64,000 nucleotides of DNA, taken from the NCBI GenBank assembly GCA_017443025.1, contig JAFSPG010000001.1:62001-126000 (forward strand), read 5' to 3'. Positions 26,223 through 35,014 of the stretch are shown here, in pieces (within the stretch, counting starts at the first letter, position 1; every line of letters starts with the position of its first letter). The DNA comes from Bacteroidales bacterium. Its GTDB lineage: Bacteria; Bacteroidota; Bacteroidia; Bacteroidales; UBA932. A program made the position numbers and the translations under genes. The notes beneath the pieces were generated by a model. The model was not told the DNA's origin, ran no database searches, and worked only from the letters and a program-made list of their open reading frames with translations.

Positions 26223-27659
26223 TCAATCTTCAACTTCAGCACCTCGACTTAAATCAATACAATCTCCCGGCTTTGGTTTTTGTTGAAGAAAAGCTTGGGC
26301 ATACAAGTAATTGCATGTTGCTTCTGTGGATAAATAAGCGGAGGAAAATAAACTCTTTCTGAACTCGAGTTTTCCCAAAGATTTTTTGAAGCATTTATAG
26401 AGCACCCTCTCATCAATCCATTCAGTTCGTATCAAAAAAAACATCATCGGCTTTCCACCCCTAAGCGTCTCCCGCATGAAAGCCAACGGAATAATTTCAA
26501 ACTTCTTGCTCTTGTATAAACACTTATTCTTACGAGGGGAATTGCCCTCTTTCTTATCATCTAAAACTTCCATCTTAATCCTCTCAAAACATTTTTCGGG
26601 CTCATATAAGTCACTAGCTACACCTGTCTCCTCAAAAAATTCACGCGCAATTTCCCATTTTAAGAAATCGACAAGATTATCGTCGATAAATATACCATCC
26701 TTTGGGCATTCTATATCCCCAGCCGGAGTGCCTAACCTATTCGCATATACTCCTACTTCATTAACTCGCGGCAATAGATAGAACCTTCTGTCTTTTGGGC
26801 TGTTGGTGTCTTTACCATCCAAACACCAGATTGCAGATACTCCTATCACATTGGCAAGTCGGGATTCTTTAAAATCAACAAAAGTTTTTCTACCTCCCAT
26901 CTCGATTTCTCTCATTGAAGTATCTACTCCCTTCACTGTTATAGGATAATCCAGAGATAGATTAGTTCGTATTTGAGCGAAATAGCACGTCTTTTCTAAC
27001 GAGCAGCGATACAAGTCATTGGATTTCTTTTCAAATTCTTTCAATCTTGGATGTGCGCCATTAAAAGTTTTCGGTTTAGACTTAAGCACTTCTTTTAAAA
27101 CAGGTTCCGTAGCAGATACTAACTCCGGTGACAAGAGTGCATTTATGAGCTCTTGCTCAGTTTTAACATCCGCATTAGAGACATTCTTCGGGTCTATCTC
27201 AATTTTAGCTTTAGGATTACTGATAAAGTTTATCATTTCCTGATATGGAATAATAATTTCCCTTCTTCCATTTACATCTCGAATTGTCATCTTACGCATT
27301 TGAGATGTGCCGTAGATATCATATAGAAACCTCCCCGACAATTGGTAAGTCTCTTCTGCTTCCCGAAAATCAGTTTTTGCAATTCTCTCGTTAAGACTCC
27401 CTGAAGTTAATAAAAAGTTAACTCGGAATGATTTTGACCTCCATTTACGGTAGTTTGAACGTATCCCACGAAAAATTGTAATCAGACCAACTAGCGATGT
27501 GATTATTGCAGCTATAAATCCAATAATCGCTGCTATATGGCTAAAACTGATGGATGAAACAGAAAGATTATCGACCGAAATGGAGTCGATTTGAGCATTT
27601 ACCGAAAACGGCAACAGGAATATGACAAATAGTACTGATAGAATAACTTTCATACACAA
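26223..27659 (-). CDS. Membrane-anchored Nudix-fold protein
   Basis: The 478-residue protein has a probable signal peptide (residues 1-22, ending VNA-Q), a transmembrane helix (about 42-64), a central domain of unknown type (about 80-265) and a Nudix-like domain (about 270-430). The Nudix region has LGTPAGDIE, as in ADP-ribose-type Nudix enzymes, then a helix REFFEETGV (339-347). That is a perfect second half of the GX5EX7REUXEEXGU box, with metal-ligand Glu340, Glu343 and Glu344; the first half is disturbed by an insertion. Hydrolysis or binding of a nucleotide derivative is likely, but the substrate is unknown. The gene is AT-rich. It starts 32 bases after the stop of the ATPase gene. Confidence 0.7.
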   Translation of the reverse strand: MCMKVILSVLFVIFLLPFSVNAQIDSISVDNLSVSSISFSHIAAIIGFIAAIITSLVGLITIFRGIRSNYRKWRSKSFRVNFLLTSGSLNERIAKTDFREAEETYQLSGRFLYDIYGTSQMRKMTIRDVNGRREIIIPYQEMINFISNPKAKIEIDPKNVSNADVKTEQELINALLSPELVSATEPVLKEVLKSKPKTFNGAHPRLKEFEKKSNDLYRCSLEKTCYFAQIRTNLSLDYPITVKGVDTSMREIEMGGRKTFVDFKESRLANVIGVSAIWCLDGKDTNSPKDRRFYLLPRVNEVGVYANRLGTPAGDIECPKDGIFIDDNLVDFLKWEIAREFFEETGVASDLYEPEKCFERIKMEVLDDKKEGNSPRKNKCLYKSKKFEIIPLAFMRETLRGGKPMMFFLIRTEWIDERVLYKCFKKSLGKLEFRKSLFSSAYLSTEATCNYLYAQAFLQQKPKPGDCIDLSRGAEVED

Positions 27660-27691
27660 ATATATACAATTTCTTTATCTAAAAGCTTGCA

Positions 27692-28813
27692 TCACATTCC
27701 CTCCAGCCACCTGGAGAAGAAGACATTATACACACAATAGCTGCTGCCGGCGAGAGTTTTGGTCTCCAGGAGGAGTTCTTTCTCAAGGAGGGAGTTCATC
27801 AGGCGGGTTGCGGTTGATGGCGCTCCAAGGTGGTATTTCTGAAGGAATGCTGAGCTTGTAGGCTCCGTCACAGTGTCTTCTTTGGCGACCGCTATCAGGA
27901 AGTCCCATTGCTTGACTGTCAGATAGTTGCGACGCTCAAGAAAGGTATCGGTATACTCCCTGAGAATAGTATCTGCAGCAACTAGGACGTCAACCATGGT
28001 AGCTTCTTTTTTAACTAATTGGAAAACGCGGTTACATAGCATCTGCGTATAGTAAGTATGGCAACGCGTCCACTCCAAAATGTAGTCGATAGCCTCAGCA
28101 GAAATGCTCTTTTTCTGCTCCTTGAATTGCCTGTCGATAAATTCAGCATAGGACTGACGATTTATCTTGTCGATAGAATATACGGATGCACTCTCGTAGA
28201 AAGGGCTGTGCTCGGCCGTGAACATCTCGGCAATCATATGCTTTTTGCTCCCGGAGAAAATAAACTGCACATTCTTCAGAGGCTGAATATAGGTTCTAAG
28301 CAGGGCTTCCATTGAAACACCCTCATATTCGCGGACCTGCTGGAATTCATCGATTGCCAGAATGACCTTCTGAGGACGACTGTCAAGATAGTCGAGCAAG
28401 GCCTTCAAGGAATAACGGCGCTCTGCGTCTGTCTGGAAGGTGAAAGAAATCTGCGGATTACCGCTCAGAGGATCCTGGCTTAATACCGGACGCAGGCTAC
28501 CAAGGGCCTTGAAAAAGTTCTTGATAGCAGATTCCTTTTTCAGTGTCCGGGAAATTGCCTCCGCAAGCAAGGCTATGAAATCATCGGCATTCCGTGAAGA
28601 ATAGATATCCACATAGTAAAGCTCAACCTTGGCTTTTTTGGCTTGAAGCACATCAAAAACATGATAAATCAAGCCCGTTTTGCCATAGCGTCTCGGCGAA
28701 ATTAATGCCACATTTGAGCCGTTTTCGAGGTAGTTAACCAGGTCTTCGGTCTCCTTTTCACGGTCGCAAAAATATTGGGCAGGAGTATGTGGGGTCAAGA
28801 AAAACGGATTCAT
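27692..28813 (-). CDS. P-loop ATPase of the archaeal-ATPase/STAND-like family
   Basis: A 373-residue protein with Walker A in SPRRYGKTGLI (Lys45, Thr46), Walker B ILAIDEFQQV, sensor FIFSGSKKH and a C-terminal winged-helix-like segment (WDFLIAVAKEDTVTEPTSSAFLQKYHLGAP). This architecture is very common in Bacteroidota, usually as single genes of unknown role. It is AAA-like and signal-transducing in related families. It has its own promoter with a palindrome (28831-28869) and may lead the six-gene run down to 22306. Confidence 0.85.
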   Translation of the reverse strand: MNPFFLTPHTPAQYFCDREKETEDLVNYLENGSNVALISPRRYGKTGLIYHVFDVLQAKKAKVELYYVDIYSSRNADDFIALLAEAISRTLKKESAIKNFFKALGSLRPVLSQDPLSGNPQISFTFQTDAERRYSLKALLDYLDSRPQKVILAIDEFQQVREYEGVSMEALLRTYIQPLKNVQFIFSGSKKHMIAEMFTAEHSPFYESASVYSIDKINRQSYAEFIDRQFKEQKKSISAEAIDYILEWTRCHTYYTQMLCNRVFQLVKKEATMVDVLVAADTILREYTDTFLERRNYLTVKQWDFLIAVAKEDTVTEPTSSAFLQKYHLGAPSTATRLMNSLLEKELLLETKTLAGSSYCVYNVFFSRWLEGM

Positions 28814-28830
28814 AAGCGCTCAATTTTTCG

Positions 28831-28869
28831 CAAAAGTAATGAATAATTTTGATTTCGCAAAATGCGAAA
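28831..28869 (-). promoter_or_regulatory. Promoter of the ATPase gene with overlapping palindromic operator
   Basis: The minus strand has TTG (28858-28860), a 19-base spacer and TACTTTTG (28831-28838), an exact Bacteroidota promoter. The palindrome TTTCGCA-AAA-TGCGAAA (28853-28869) overlaps the -33 element, the expected place for a repressor. The ATG follows 18 bases after the -7 box. Confidence 0.7.
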
Positions 28870-28891
28870 CGCATAGTGCGCAATAATAATC

Positions 28892-29083
28892 CTAAATATA
28901 TTTGAATGCCAGCAATTCAATTGATAGGCGCATATTCTTAATCAGATTTATCAGAGTGGTTGTATCACGAAGACGATCCTTTCCAAAAACTCGTTTACAT
29001 AATTGCCAACTGTGAAATCTGTATCCCACAAGCCCATATTCGCCCAACAAGGCTAGAGCCACTTGTTTGAAAAGCAGATTACA
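28892..29083 (-). pseudogene. Possible gene remnant in the 442-base gap between the two island halves
   Basis: The gap 28814-29255 holds no complete gene. On the minus strand one frame is open for 63 codons (29083 down to the TAG at 28892-28894). It has no ATG start and includes LALLGEYGLVGYRFHSWQL and INLIKNMRLSIELLAFKYI. It reads like the end of a decayed helical protein, but I recognise no family. The rest of the gap is AT-rich and featureless apart from the ATPase promoter. Confidence 0.25.
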
Positions 29084-29255
29084 TTAACTTAGTAATTCTC
29101 CGTATTCACAAGCGCATCTATCTCCGGCAAAACGGGCATGTCGCAAAGTTTAAGCGTGATAATAAGGTTGTGCTACTTTCTGGCATCTGCTATTTCATTG
29201 TATTTCAGAGCGAAGTGAAGGCAAAAACTATTTGACGGTTGATCTTCGCCCATAG

Positions 29256-31850
29256 TTACCTATGTATTGGTTCAGTTTGAACCAATACCAAACTCTCTTC
29301 TTGCTTTTCTTCGCGAATCAATGCTAGTTGAAGTGAGTAAATATCAAGAGCAGAAATCTTATTTCTATTCTCTCGATGACTAATGAACCTTACTAGGGCA
29401 TTAATAACATCGGTGGACTGTCCTGTTAACAAAATAACTGAGCTTTGATTCAACGGTTCAATAAATTCAGAGTATATATTGGTCTCCTTATGAACGTTTA
29501 CAATATTGACGTTATCAACATCAAATCTATTTGCGCGAACAATCCAATAATAATTGTTTTGGTAATGAAACAGATCTAGTGGTCTATATGATGGCGCACT
29601 GCCTTCTTCAACGTTTAATTGATTTGAAAGCGATGCGAATTTATATTTCAACAAGCCAGTCTTTGATATCGAGAAGCATTTACTAAGACTAGTAACCTTC
29701 TTCTCTGTGAAAGAAGATTCGAATCTTAGAACTGGCGACACTAATTTCTTTGTAAACAAATATCTCTTGTTTTTATCTGTCAGTTCGACCGAAAGATATA
29801 CACTGAGTTTATCATCCGAGGAACTATAAAAAACAGGTATTTCCCTAAAATATAGCTTTTTCTCGAGACTGGATGAATCAGAAACACGCATCTGATAAAA
29901 ACTAATTGGTTCCTCCGTATGATTCTTTGCCCCTTCTCTCCTTGTTTTACAATACGGAGCATTAATCAGTTCCAACTCATTTAAGGGCTTTGTGAGTGTA
30001 GTCTTATCAGAATCTGGGATGCAACCAAAGTACATTCCTTCAAAAAGGCCCTTGTCTATATTCGCAGAGGTAGATTGTATGACAGTTGCATCTCCACCCC
30101 ACTGCGGGACCAATGGTTTAAATAATCGGTATGCTCGGTATTTACGTGTCGTTTTTAAATTACGAGTTTTAATTTTATGGATAACTTTGATGATTATCGA
30201 TAGAATCATGTTTACGAATAGAGTAACCCCGCCACCAACAATAAAATCAGGCTGTTCTAGCGGACTTTTCTTGGACACAAGTGCAAAGTATAAAAAAAAT
30301 GCCACTGACACAATGTAGTTAATCACAAGAATGAATCCTTTAGATAATCTACGGTTCCGAAGTACAAACCGTTGATAAAGTAACGGTGTGAAGCTCTCCC
30401 AATTCTCACAGAATGCATCATTCTTAGTATTTCTGAAAAACCATTTACGGTAAACATCGGCATCAATATGGAATTTCGGCATCTTGGCTACCATCAATTC
30501 TTTAATCTCCATGTATTTATCTTGACCAGGATACATCCTGGCCTGCTCGAGTGGCATACACGAGGAAAAATCAACGTAACACGCTAATCCGATTTCACCC
30601 TCATCGCACACAACAGAGAAATCTTGAAACACAAAGCCACATCTGCTTTCAACCAAATCTTGAGATACACCTAATTCTTCTTCTATGCCGCGTGAGACAC
30701 ATTTTTTTAAGTCATATTTGTCGGATTTCTCCTGCTGATCAGTTTTAGAGAAAGACTCATTAACTGGCACATGGATTTTTGACTCTCGGCACCTCTCTAT
30801 TCTACCATTACGCAAAGCTAGTAGCACACCATTTTCCCCGTTTGCTTGCTTCCCATAAACGACGATATCAATTCCGACAGATGAAAAAAGAAATTTTAAA
30901 GATTCGACGAGTAGTTCTTTCTCAATTTCGGACGCATAATTAAGTCGTCTTATTATTATTTGAAAATTCTCTTTATACTGCTTGTCAAGAAAAATATCCT
31001 TAAATACTTTAAAAGTGAAATGGTCAGTGAGATAGATTTTGAGAGATAAAATGCCCTTGTTTAAGTCATATCCAGAAACGCCGATTTTATCGCCTATAAA
31101 ATTAATGCTGTTATCGGATTCCATTGATTCACTAACCGCATTAATATGCTTCATTATGCTTGACAATGAATAAGGTTCCTGTAGCAAATAATCACAAATA
31201 TGATTGTCCTCAATATAAAATAACTCCTTGCTGACAATTTTTTTCTCAATAAAATCATTAATCTTCTGTTTAAGACCCTCATAATAGGATACGATACGAG
31301 AGTTACGTTCCTTTTCTATATCATCTTTATCAAGAATAGGCAGTCGGTCTTCATAACTCAATTCATTATTGTTCCTATCAACATGCGTCGCGAAATAAAT
31401 CTCATCAGGAGAATTAAACGAAGAATTAACACTTGACGGCAGCACTTCTTTGATTTTATGTGAAATGATTCCAACCAAGCCCTTAGTATCTCTTTTTAAT
31501 GGTCTGTGTTCCCAAATCATTGCAAATAATGCAAAAAGTGAAAGCAGCAAAAAGAGCAAATAACTATTATTCCACGGCATCGTGAAAAGATCGAAAAAGA
31601 ATAATAGTATTCCCAGAATAAAGAGAATCAGCATAAGCAGTTGAAAGAACTCAGTTATTTTAGGATTATGCATATTCTCAGACACTTTTTCGCTTTTACC
31701 TCGCTTTAAGTATTTATTAAGAGAATAGAGCCAACTATCTTCCCACCATTGTAATAGAAATCGTACAAAATAGGCGGCAAGAACAGTACTAATTGCGCCG
31801 ATAATCAAGAGGTGAAGATTATTCTGAATATACTCTATAAATTCCCGCAT
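29256..31850 (-). CDS. Large multi-pass membrane protein with a degenerate Nudix-like domain
   Basis: An 864-residue protein. Hydrophobic helices lie at about 11-33, 69-90 and 97-113, and a second pair at about 505-525 and 537-556. Between them (about 325-430) is a Nudix-like domain: GVLLALRNGR, then RGIEEELGV (387-395) where REUXEEXGU is expected. Glu391 and Glu392 are kept, but the first Glu is Gly388 and the G-x5-E half is missing, so metal-dependent hydrolysis is doubtful. The C-terminal 300 residues are not recognised. Codon use is AT-rich. The gene starts 11 bases after the stop of the triple-AAA gene and must be co-transcribed with it. Ligand sensing is inferred. Confidence 0.65.
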   Translation of the reverse strand: MREFIEYIQNNLHLLIIGAISTVLAAYFVRFLLQWWEDSWLYSLNKYLKRGKSEKVSENMHNPKITEFFQLLMLILFILGILLFFFDLFTMPWNNSYLLFLLLSLFALFAMIWEHRPLKRDTKGLVGIISHKIKEVLPSSVNSSFNSPDEIYFATHVDRNNNELSYEDRLPILDKDDIEKERNSRIVSYYEGLKQKINDFIEKKIVSKELFYIEDNHICDYLLQEPYSLSSIMKHINAVSESMESDNSINFIGDKIGVSGYDLNKGILSLKIYLTDHFTFKVFKDIFLDKQYKENFQIIIRRLNYASEIEKELLVESLKFLFSSVGIDIVVYGKQANGENGVLLALRNGRIERCRESKIHVPVNESFSKTDQQEKSDKYDLKKCVSRGIEEELGVSQDLVESRCGFVFQDFSVVCDEGEIGLACYVDFSSCMPLEQARMYPGQDKYMEIKELMVAKMPKFHIDADVYRKWFFRNTKNDAFCENWESFTPLLYQRFVLRNRRLSKGFILVINYIVSVAFFLYFALVSKKSPLEQPDFIVGGGVTLFVNMILSIIIKVIHKIKTRNLKTTRKYRAYRLFKPLVPQWGGDATVIQSTSANIDKGLFEGMYFGCIPDSDKTTLTKPLNELELINAPYCKTRREGAKNHTEEPISFYQMRVSDSSSLEKKLYFREIPVFYSSSDDKLSVYLSVELTDKNKRYLFTKKLVSPVLRFESSFTEKKVTSLSKCFSISKTGLLKYKFASLSNQLNVEEGSAPSYRPLDLFHYQNNYYWIVRANRFDVDNVNIVNVHKETNIYSEFIEPLNQSSVILLTGQSTDVINALVRFISHRENRNKISALDIYSLQLALIREEKQEESLVLVQTEPIHR

Positions 31851-31861
31851 ACAAATTCAAT

Positions 31862-34840
31862 TTAAAATCCTATCTTTCCTTTGCGGCTGTCCCATTTGAA
31901 GGTCGCGATGTCGGAGAGCTGGACCTCGTGGGCCTTGGGAGGCTCTGGGAGGGCGCTTTCGCGGAGGATGACCTGCTGGTAGATGGCGCGCGACATAAGT
32001 TTCATTGTTCTTGCGCTGGCGCCGGTGGAGGAGCAAAGAGCCTTGAGATATGCGCGTATGTGCTTTTCGGCGTCGGGGCTGAAGCTTACTCCGTACTTTT
32101 CAAGACACTGGCAGAGAATCTGGAAGAGTTCATCTTGAGTGAAATCCTTGAAGACCAGCGTATGGTCGAATTCATATACACCGGAATCGTAAAGCTGCTC
32201 AGCCAAATTCGCGTTGGGCGCATCAAGTTCGGCCAGAATCAGGGCGCACTCCCCACCTACCTCTACGGTCAGTTCCTTGACCTTAAGGCGTATCTGCTCG
32301 ATAATACGCCCATAGCCGTCGCTGAACTTGGGGTCATCCATATCGATGAAGATGAGGCCGTTGCAGGCTTTCTTCACCGCTTCCTTTAGCACTTCGTCGC
32401 AGTTGTAGTCGGAGACTCCGAATAATCTCTCGCCCCTGATTTGAGTAATGTGGCTGTTGGAAATCAGGCGCATGCCCCTAAGGATACCTGCCATTATTTC
32501 AGCCACGGTACTCTTTCCCGTGCCGCTATTGCCGATGAAGCGCCAGCTCAGGAGGCCTTTACCGACGTATGGCTCCCCTATCGAATGCAGGTAACGGGCC
32601 GACTGTACAAAGTTGTGGATGGCTTTCTTGACTCCGTCTAGCCCGGCAAGTGAATCCATGCGGGCAAGTGCGGCGTCGATGGCGACATCGTCAAATACGG
32701 CATCCTTCAATGATTTATCGACGACGACATCCTCCGGGAGGATGGTGCTGAGGTCTTCTTTTGTCGGATTAGCGAGCTTGGCAGTCCTGGTGCCAATAGT
32801 AGCCATAATCTCATTCTGGATAAGATTGGACATGAAGCGGCCGTTTCCGAAACGAGGCGACGGTTTGTCGGATTCCTCACGGATGATGGCCCTCATATTC
32901 TCAATGGCTCCGTCCGTCATGGTAAAGCCCTGCTTGCGAATCATCAGCTTGCCTATTTCCAAAAGCTCATCGCTGGTGTAATCTTCAAAGTTGAAGACAT
33001 TGGGGAAACGGCTTTCTATGCCCTCGTTACTCTCCAGAAGCTTTTTCATAGGGGCCGTATATCCGGCCAGGATAACCACCATATCCACATTGTCCTTACC
33101 CAGCTCGGTAAGCAGTGAATCCATGACGATATGTCCGAAATCTCTTTCTCCCTCACCGACAAGCTGATAAGCCTCGTCGATGAAGAGGATGTTACCACGG
33201 GCCCGGGCAAGGAGTTTCCTCATCTTTAATTCAGTCTCACCGATGTACTGCCCCACCAGCTTGCTCTTTTCGGTATGGATGACATGGCCGCCAGACAGGA
33301 TACCCCAGGAGGCGAAAACACGGCCGATGATATCGGCGACGGTTGTTTTGCCGGTTCCGGGGTTGCCGAGGAAGGCCATGTGCAGACGCGGCATATTGGT
33401 TGGCAAGCCCATTTCCATACGACGGCTGGCAAGTTTTATGGCTTCAAGATAGTCCTTGACTTTTTTCTTGATTGTATCCATTCCGATGAGCTCGTCGAGC
33501 TCAGCCATGGCATCACCGCCGCTGTTGCCAAGGGTCGGAATATCCTCTGGCATAACCAGCTCCAGCTGATCTTTGGAAGGCGACGGAATACCGCTCAGAC
33601 GATTGTACATCGCGGGGATGATGGAGTCGTCGAAGAGGCTCTTCACGAGCAGTGAATTCTGGAATCCGGGGCCACGGCGGTTGTACTTGTGGAGGATATA
33701 CATCTCAAGCTTTTGCCGGGCTTCGCCGGAGAGTTTGACATTACTCTCCGAGCAGCACCGGTCAACTACACTAAAGAGTTCCTCGGGCTTTAAATCTTCA
33801 AAGTATATGGGGTCAGCAAGATGTTGTTTGAGGTCGGGATGGGCCGAGAGAAGGTACTCCATTCCATCCGGCTCGCCTACAAGGATAGTAACAGATTTCT
33901 TAAAATCGGATTTTTCGGCAAGAGCTTCTACCAGTTCATTGACAATATGCCCCTCCTGTTCAAGGCCGGGGCTCTTGGGCTGGGTTGAATTCAGATCGTC
34001 AACCCCTTTAATCACAAGTACTCCGCCCCGGGCATTTGAAACAGCGATATTAATACCGGTTTCGGCTCCCGAAACATACTCTGTAGTGATTTCTTCCCTT
34101 TCAATCAGCCCAAGCGATTTGTAAAGCTTGGCCATCAGTTCAAGCGCCTTGGTTTTTCCGGTGCCCGGATTGCCGATAAAGGCAGTATGCAAAACCGGAG
34201 GGTTGGCTTTCAATCCGACATCTGCACGCATCTGACCGACTTTACAGCGGTTTGCTACCTCATTCATTCGAGCCTTGAAATTTTCCAATCCACTGCATTC
34301 GTTGATAGTTTTCAGCACTTCGTCCGCTGCCTGGAAATCGAATTCAAATGATTCTTCCCCGTTAAGCGGCCACGGCCCTTCGATGGTAATCTGATGCTCG
34401 ACAATATTCTCGCCGTCTTTCTGAAGGATGATTTGCAGCGTATCCGTCTCCCTGCGACCTATCATGTAGCCTTCGCCCATAAGTTCGGTAGTCAGGAATG
34501 GAGCCATATGCAGGCGGTTTCCGTCGCGGAACAAAGAGATGTTGTTCTGATTAAACCAGGCCTCCTTCTTATTGCGGCCATTATTAGTCTTGACGATAAG
34601 ATGAAGTTCGCTTTGCTCCTCGACGTCAGGAATCTCGACATCGATATGGATATACTGACCTTCGGCCGGAACAAGACTGCTGATTAGGCTCTCTACAAGA
34701 AATTCATTGCGGGAATCATTTGAGTCGCAGTATAAACGATAACCTCCTGTGCAAACAGAGTTTATTTCCTCCTTACCGCCACCGGCTATAAACTCTTCCA
34801 GGATACTCTCAAGATCAGAATGGGTTGGCTTCTTTGTCAT
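31862..34840 (-). CDS. Triple AAA+ ATPase of the CbxX/CfqX (SpoVK/EccA-like) type
   Basis: The 992 residues contain an N-terminal beta-rich domain (about 30-160) and three AAA+ modules. The Walker A motifs are GNPGTGKT (223-230), GNPGTGKT (492-499) and GNSGTGKS (770-777). Only the middle module has a standard Walker B (ILFIDEA, 551-557) together with QYIGET and an arginine-bearing IESRFP. The first has VLVIKGVDD and the third LIFIDMDD, so hydrolysis there is probably reduced. CbxX-type ATPases remodel or unfold protein partners (Rubisco activase CbbX, EccA of type VII secretion). Base composition resembles the core genome more than the Nudix genes. It leads the operon with the 864-residue membrane protein. 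Confidence 0.88.
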   Translation of the reverse strand: MTKKPTHSDLESILEEFIAGGGKEEINSVCTGGYRLYCDSNDSRNEFLVESLISSLVPAEGQYIHIDVEIPDVEEQSELHLIVKTNNGRNKKEAWFNQNNISLFRDGNRLHMAPFLTTELMGEGYMIGRRETDTLQIILQKDGENIVEHQITIEGPWPLNGEESFEFDFQAADEVLKTINECSGLENFKARMNEVANRCKVGQMRADVGLKANPPVLHTAFIGNPGTGKTKALELMAKLYKSLGLIEREEITTEYVSGAETGINIAVSNARGGVLVIKGVDDLNSTQPKSPGLEQEGHIVNELVEALAEKSDFKKSVTILVGEPDGMEYLLSAHPDLKQHLADPIYFEDLKPEELFSVVDRCCSESNVKLSGEARQKLEMYILHKYNRRGPGFQNSLLVKSLFDDSIIPAMYNRLSGIPSPSKDQLELVMPEDIPTLGNSGGDAMAELDELIGMDTIKKKVKDYLEAIKLASRRMEMGLPTNMPRLHMAFLGNPGTGKTTVADIIGRVFASWGILSGGHVIHTEKSKLVGQYIGETELKMRKLLARARGNILFIDEAYQLVGEGERDFGHIVMDSLLTELGKDNVDMVVILAGYTAPMKKLLESNEGIESRFPNVFNFEDYTSDELLEIGKLMIRKQGFTMTDGAIENMRAIIREESDKPSPRFGNGRFMSNLIQNEIMATIGTRTAKLANPTKEDLSTILPEDVVVDKSLKDAVFDDVAIDAALARMDSLAGLDGVKKAIHNFVQSARYLHSIGEPYVGKGLLSWRFIGNSGTGKSTVAEIMAGILRGMRLISNSHITQIRGERLFGVSDYNCDEVLKEAVKKACNGLIFIDMDDPKFSDGYGRIIEQIRLKVKELTVEVGGECALILAELDAPNANLAEQLYDSGVYEFDHTLVFKDFTQDELFQILCQCLEKYGVSFSPDAEKHIRAYLKALCSSTGASARTMKLMSRAIYQQVILRESALPEPPKAHEVQLSDIATFKWDSRKGKIGF

Positions 34841-34868
34841 AAAGGGTGTTATTTAGCTTGCTGAAAGA

Positions 34869-34876
34869 CAAATATA
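34869..34876 (-). promoter_or_regulatory. Promoter -7 box of the triple-AAA operon
   Basis: The minus strand reads TATATTTG 28 bases upstream of the ATG. No TTG lies at the usual 19-20 base spacing, so the upstream element is weak. The rest of 34841-35014 is AT-rich with no other feature. Confidence 0.5.
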
Positions 34877-35014
34877 AATAATATACGCAAGAAAGACATC
34901 AATTCGGGTAAAATCTATCCTTTTGACAGAAATATTTATGAATGTTATAGATATGAATCCCCAGCGTCTTTATTGAGCAACTTTTCCCGAGTTCATTGAA
35001 ATAATTCAGTTGTT

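Noticed and set aside
22306-34840. Accessory island as a prophage or transposon
   Set aside because: No integrase, transposase, structural phage gene, tRNA attachment site or flanking direct repeat was seen.
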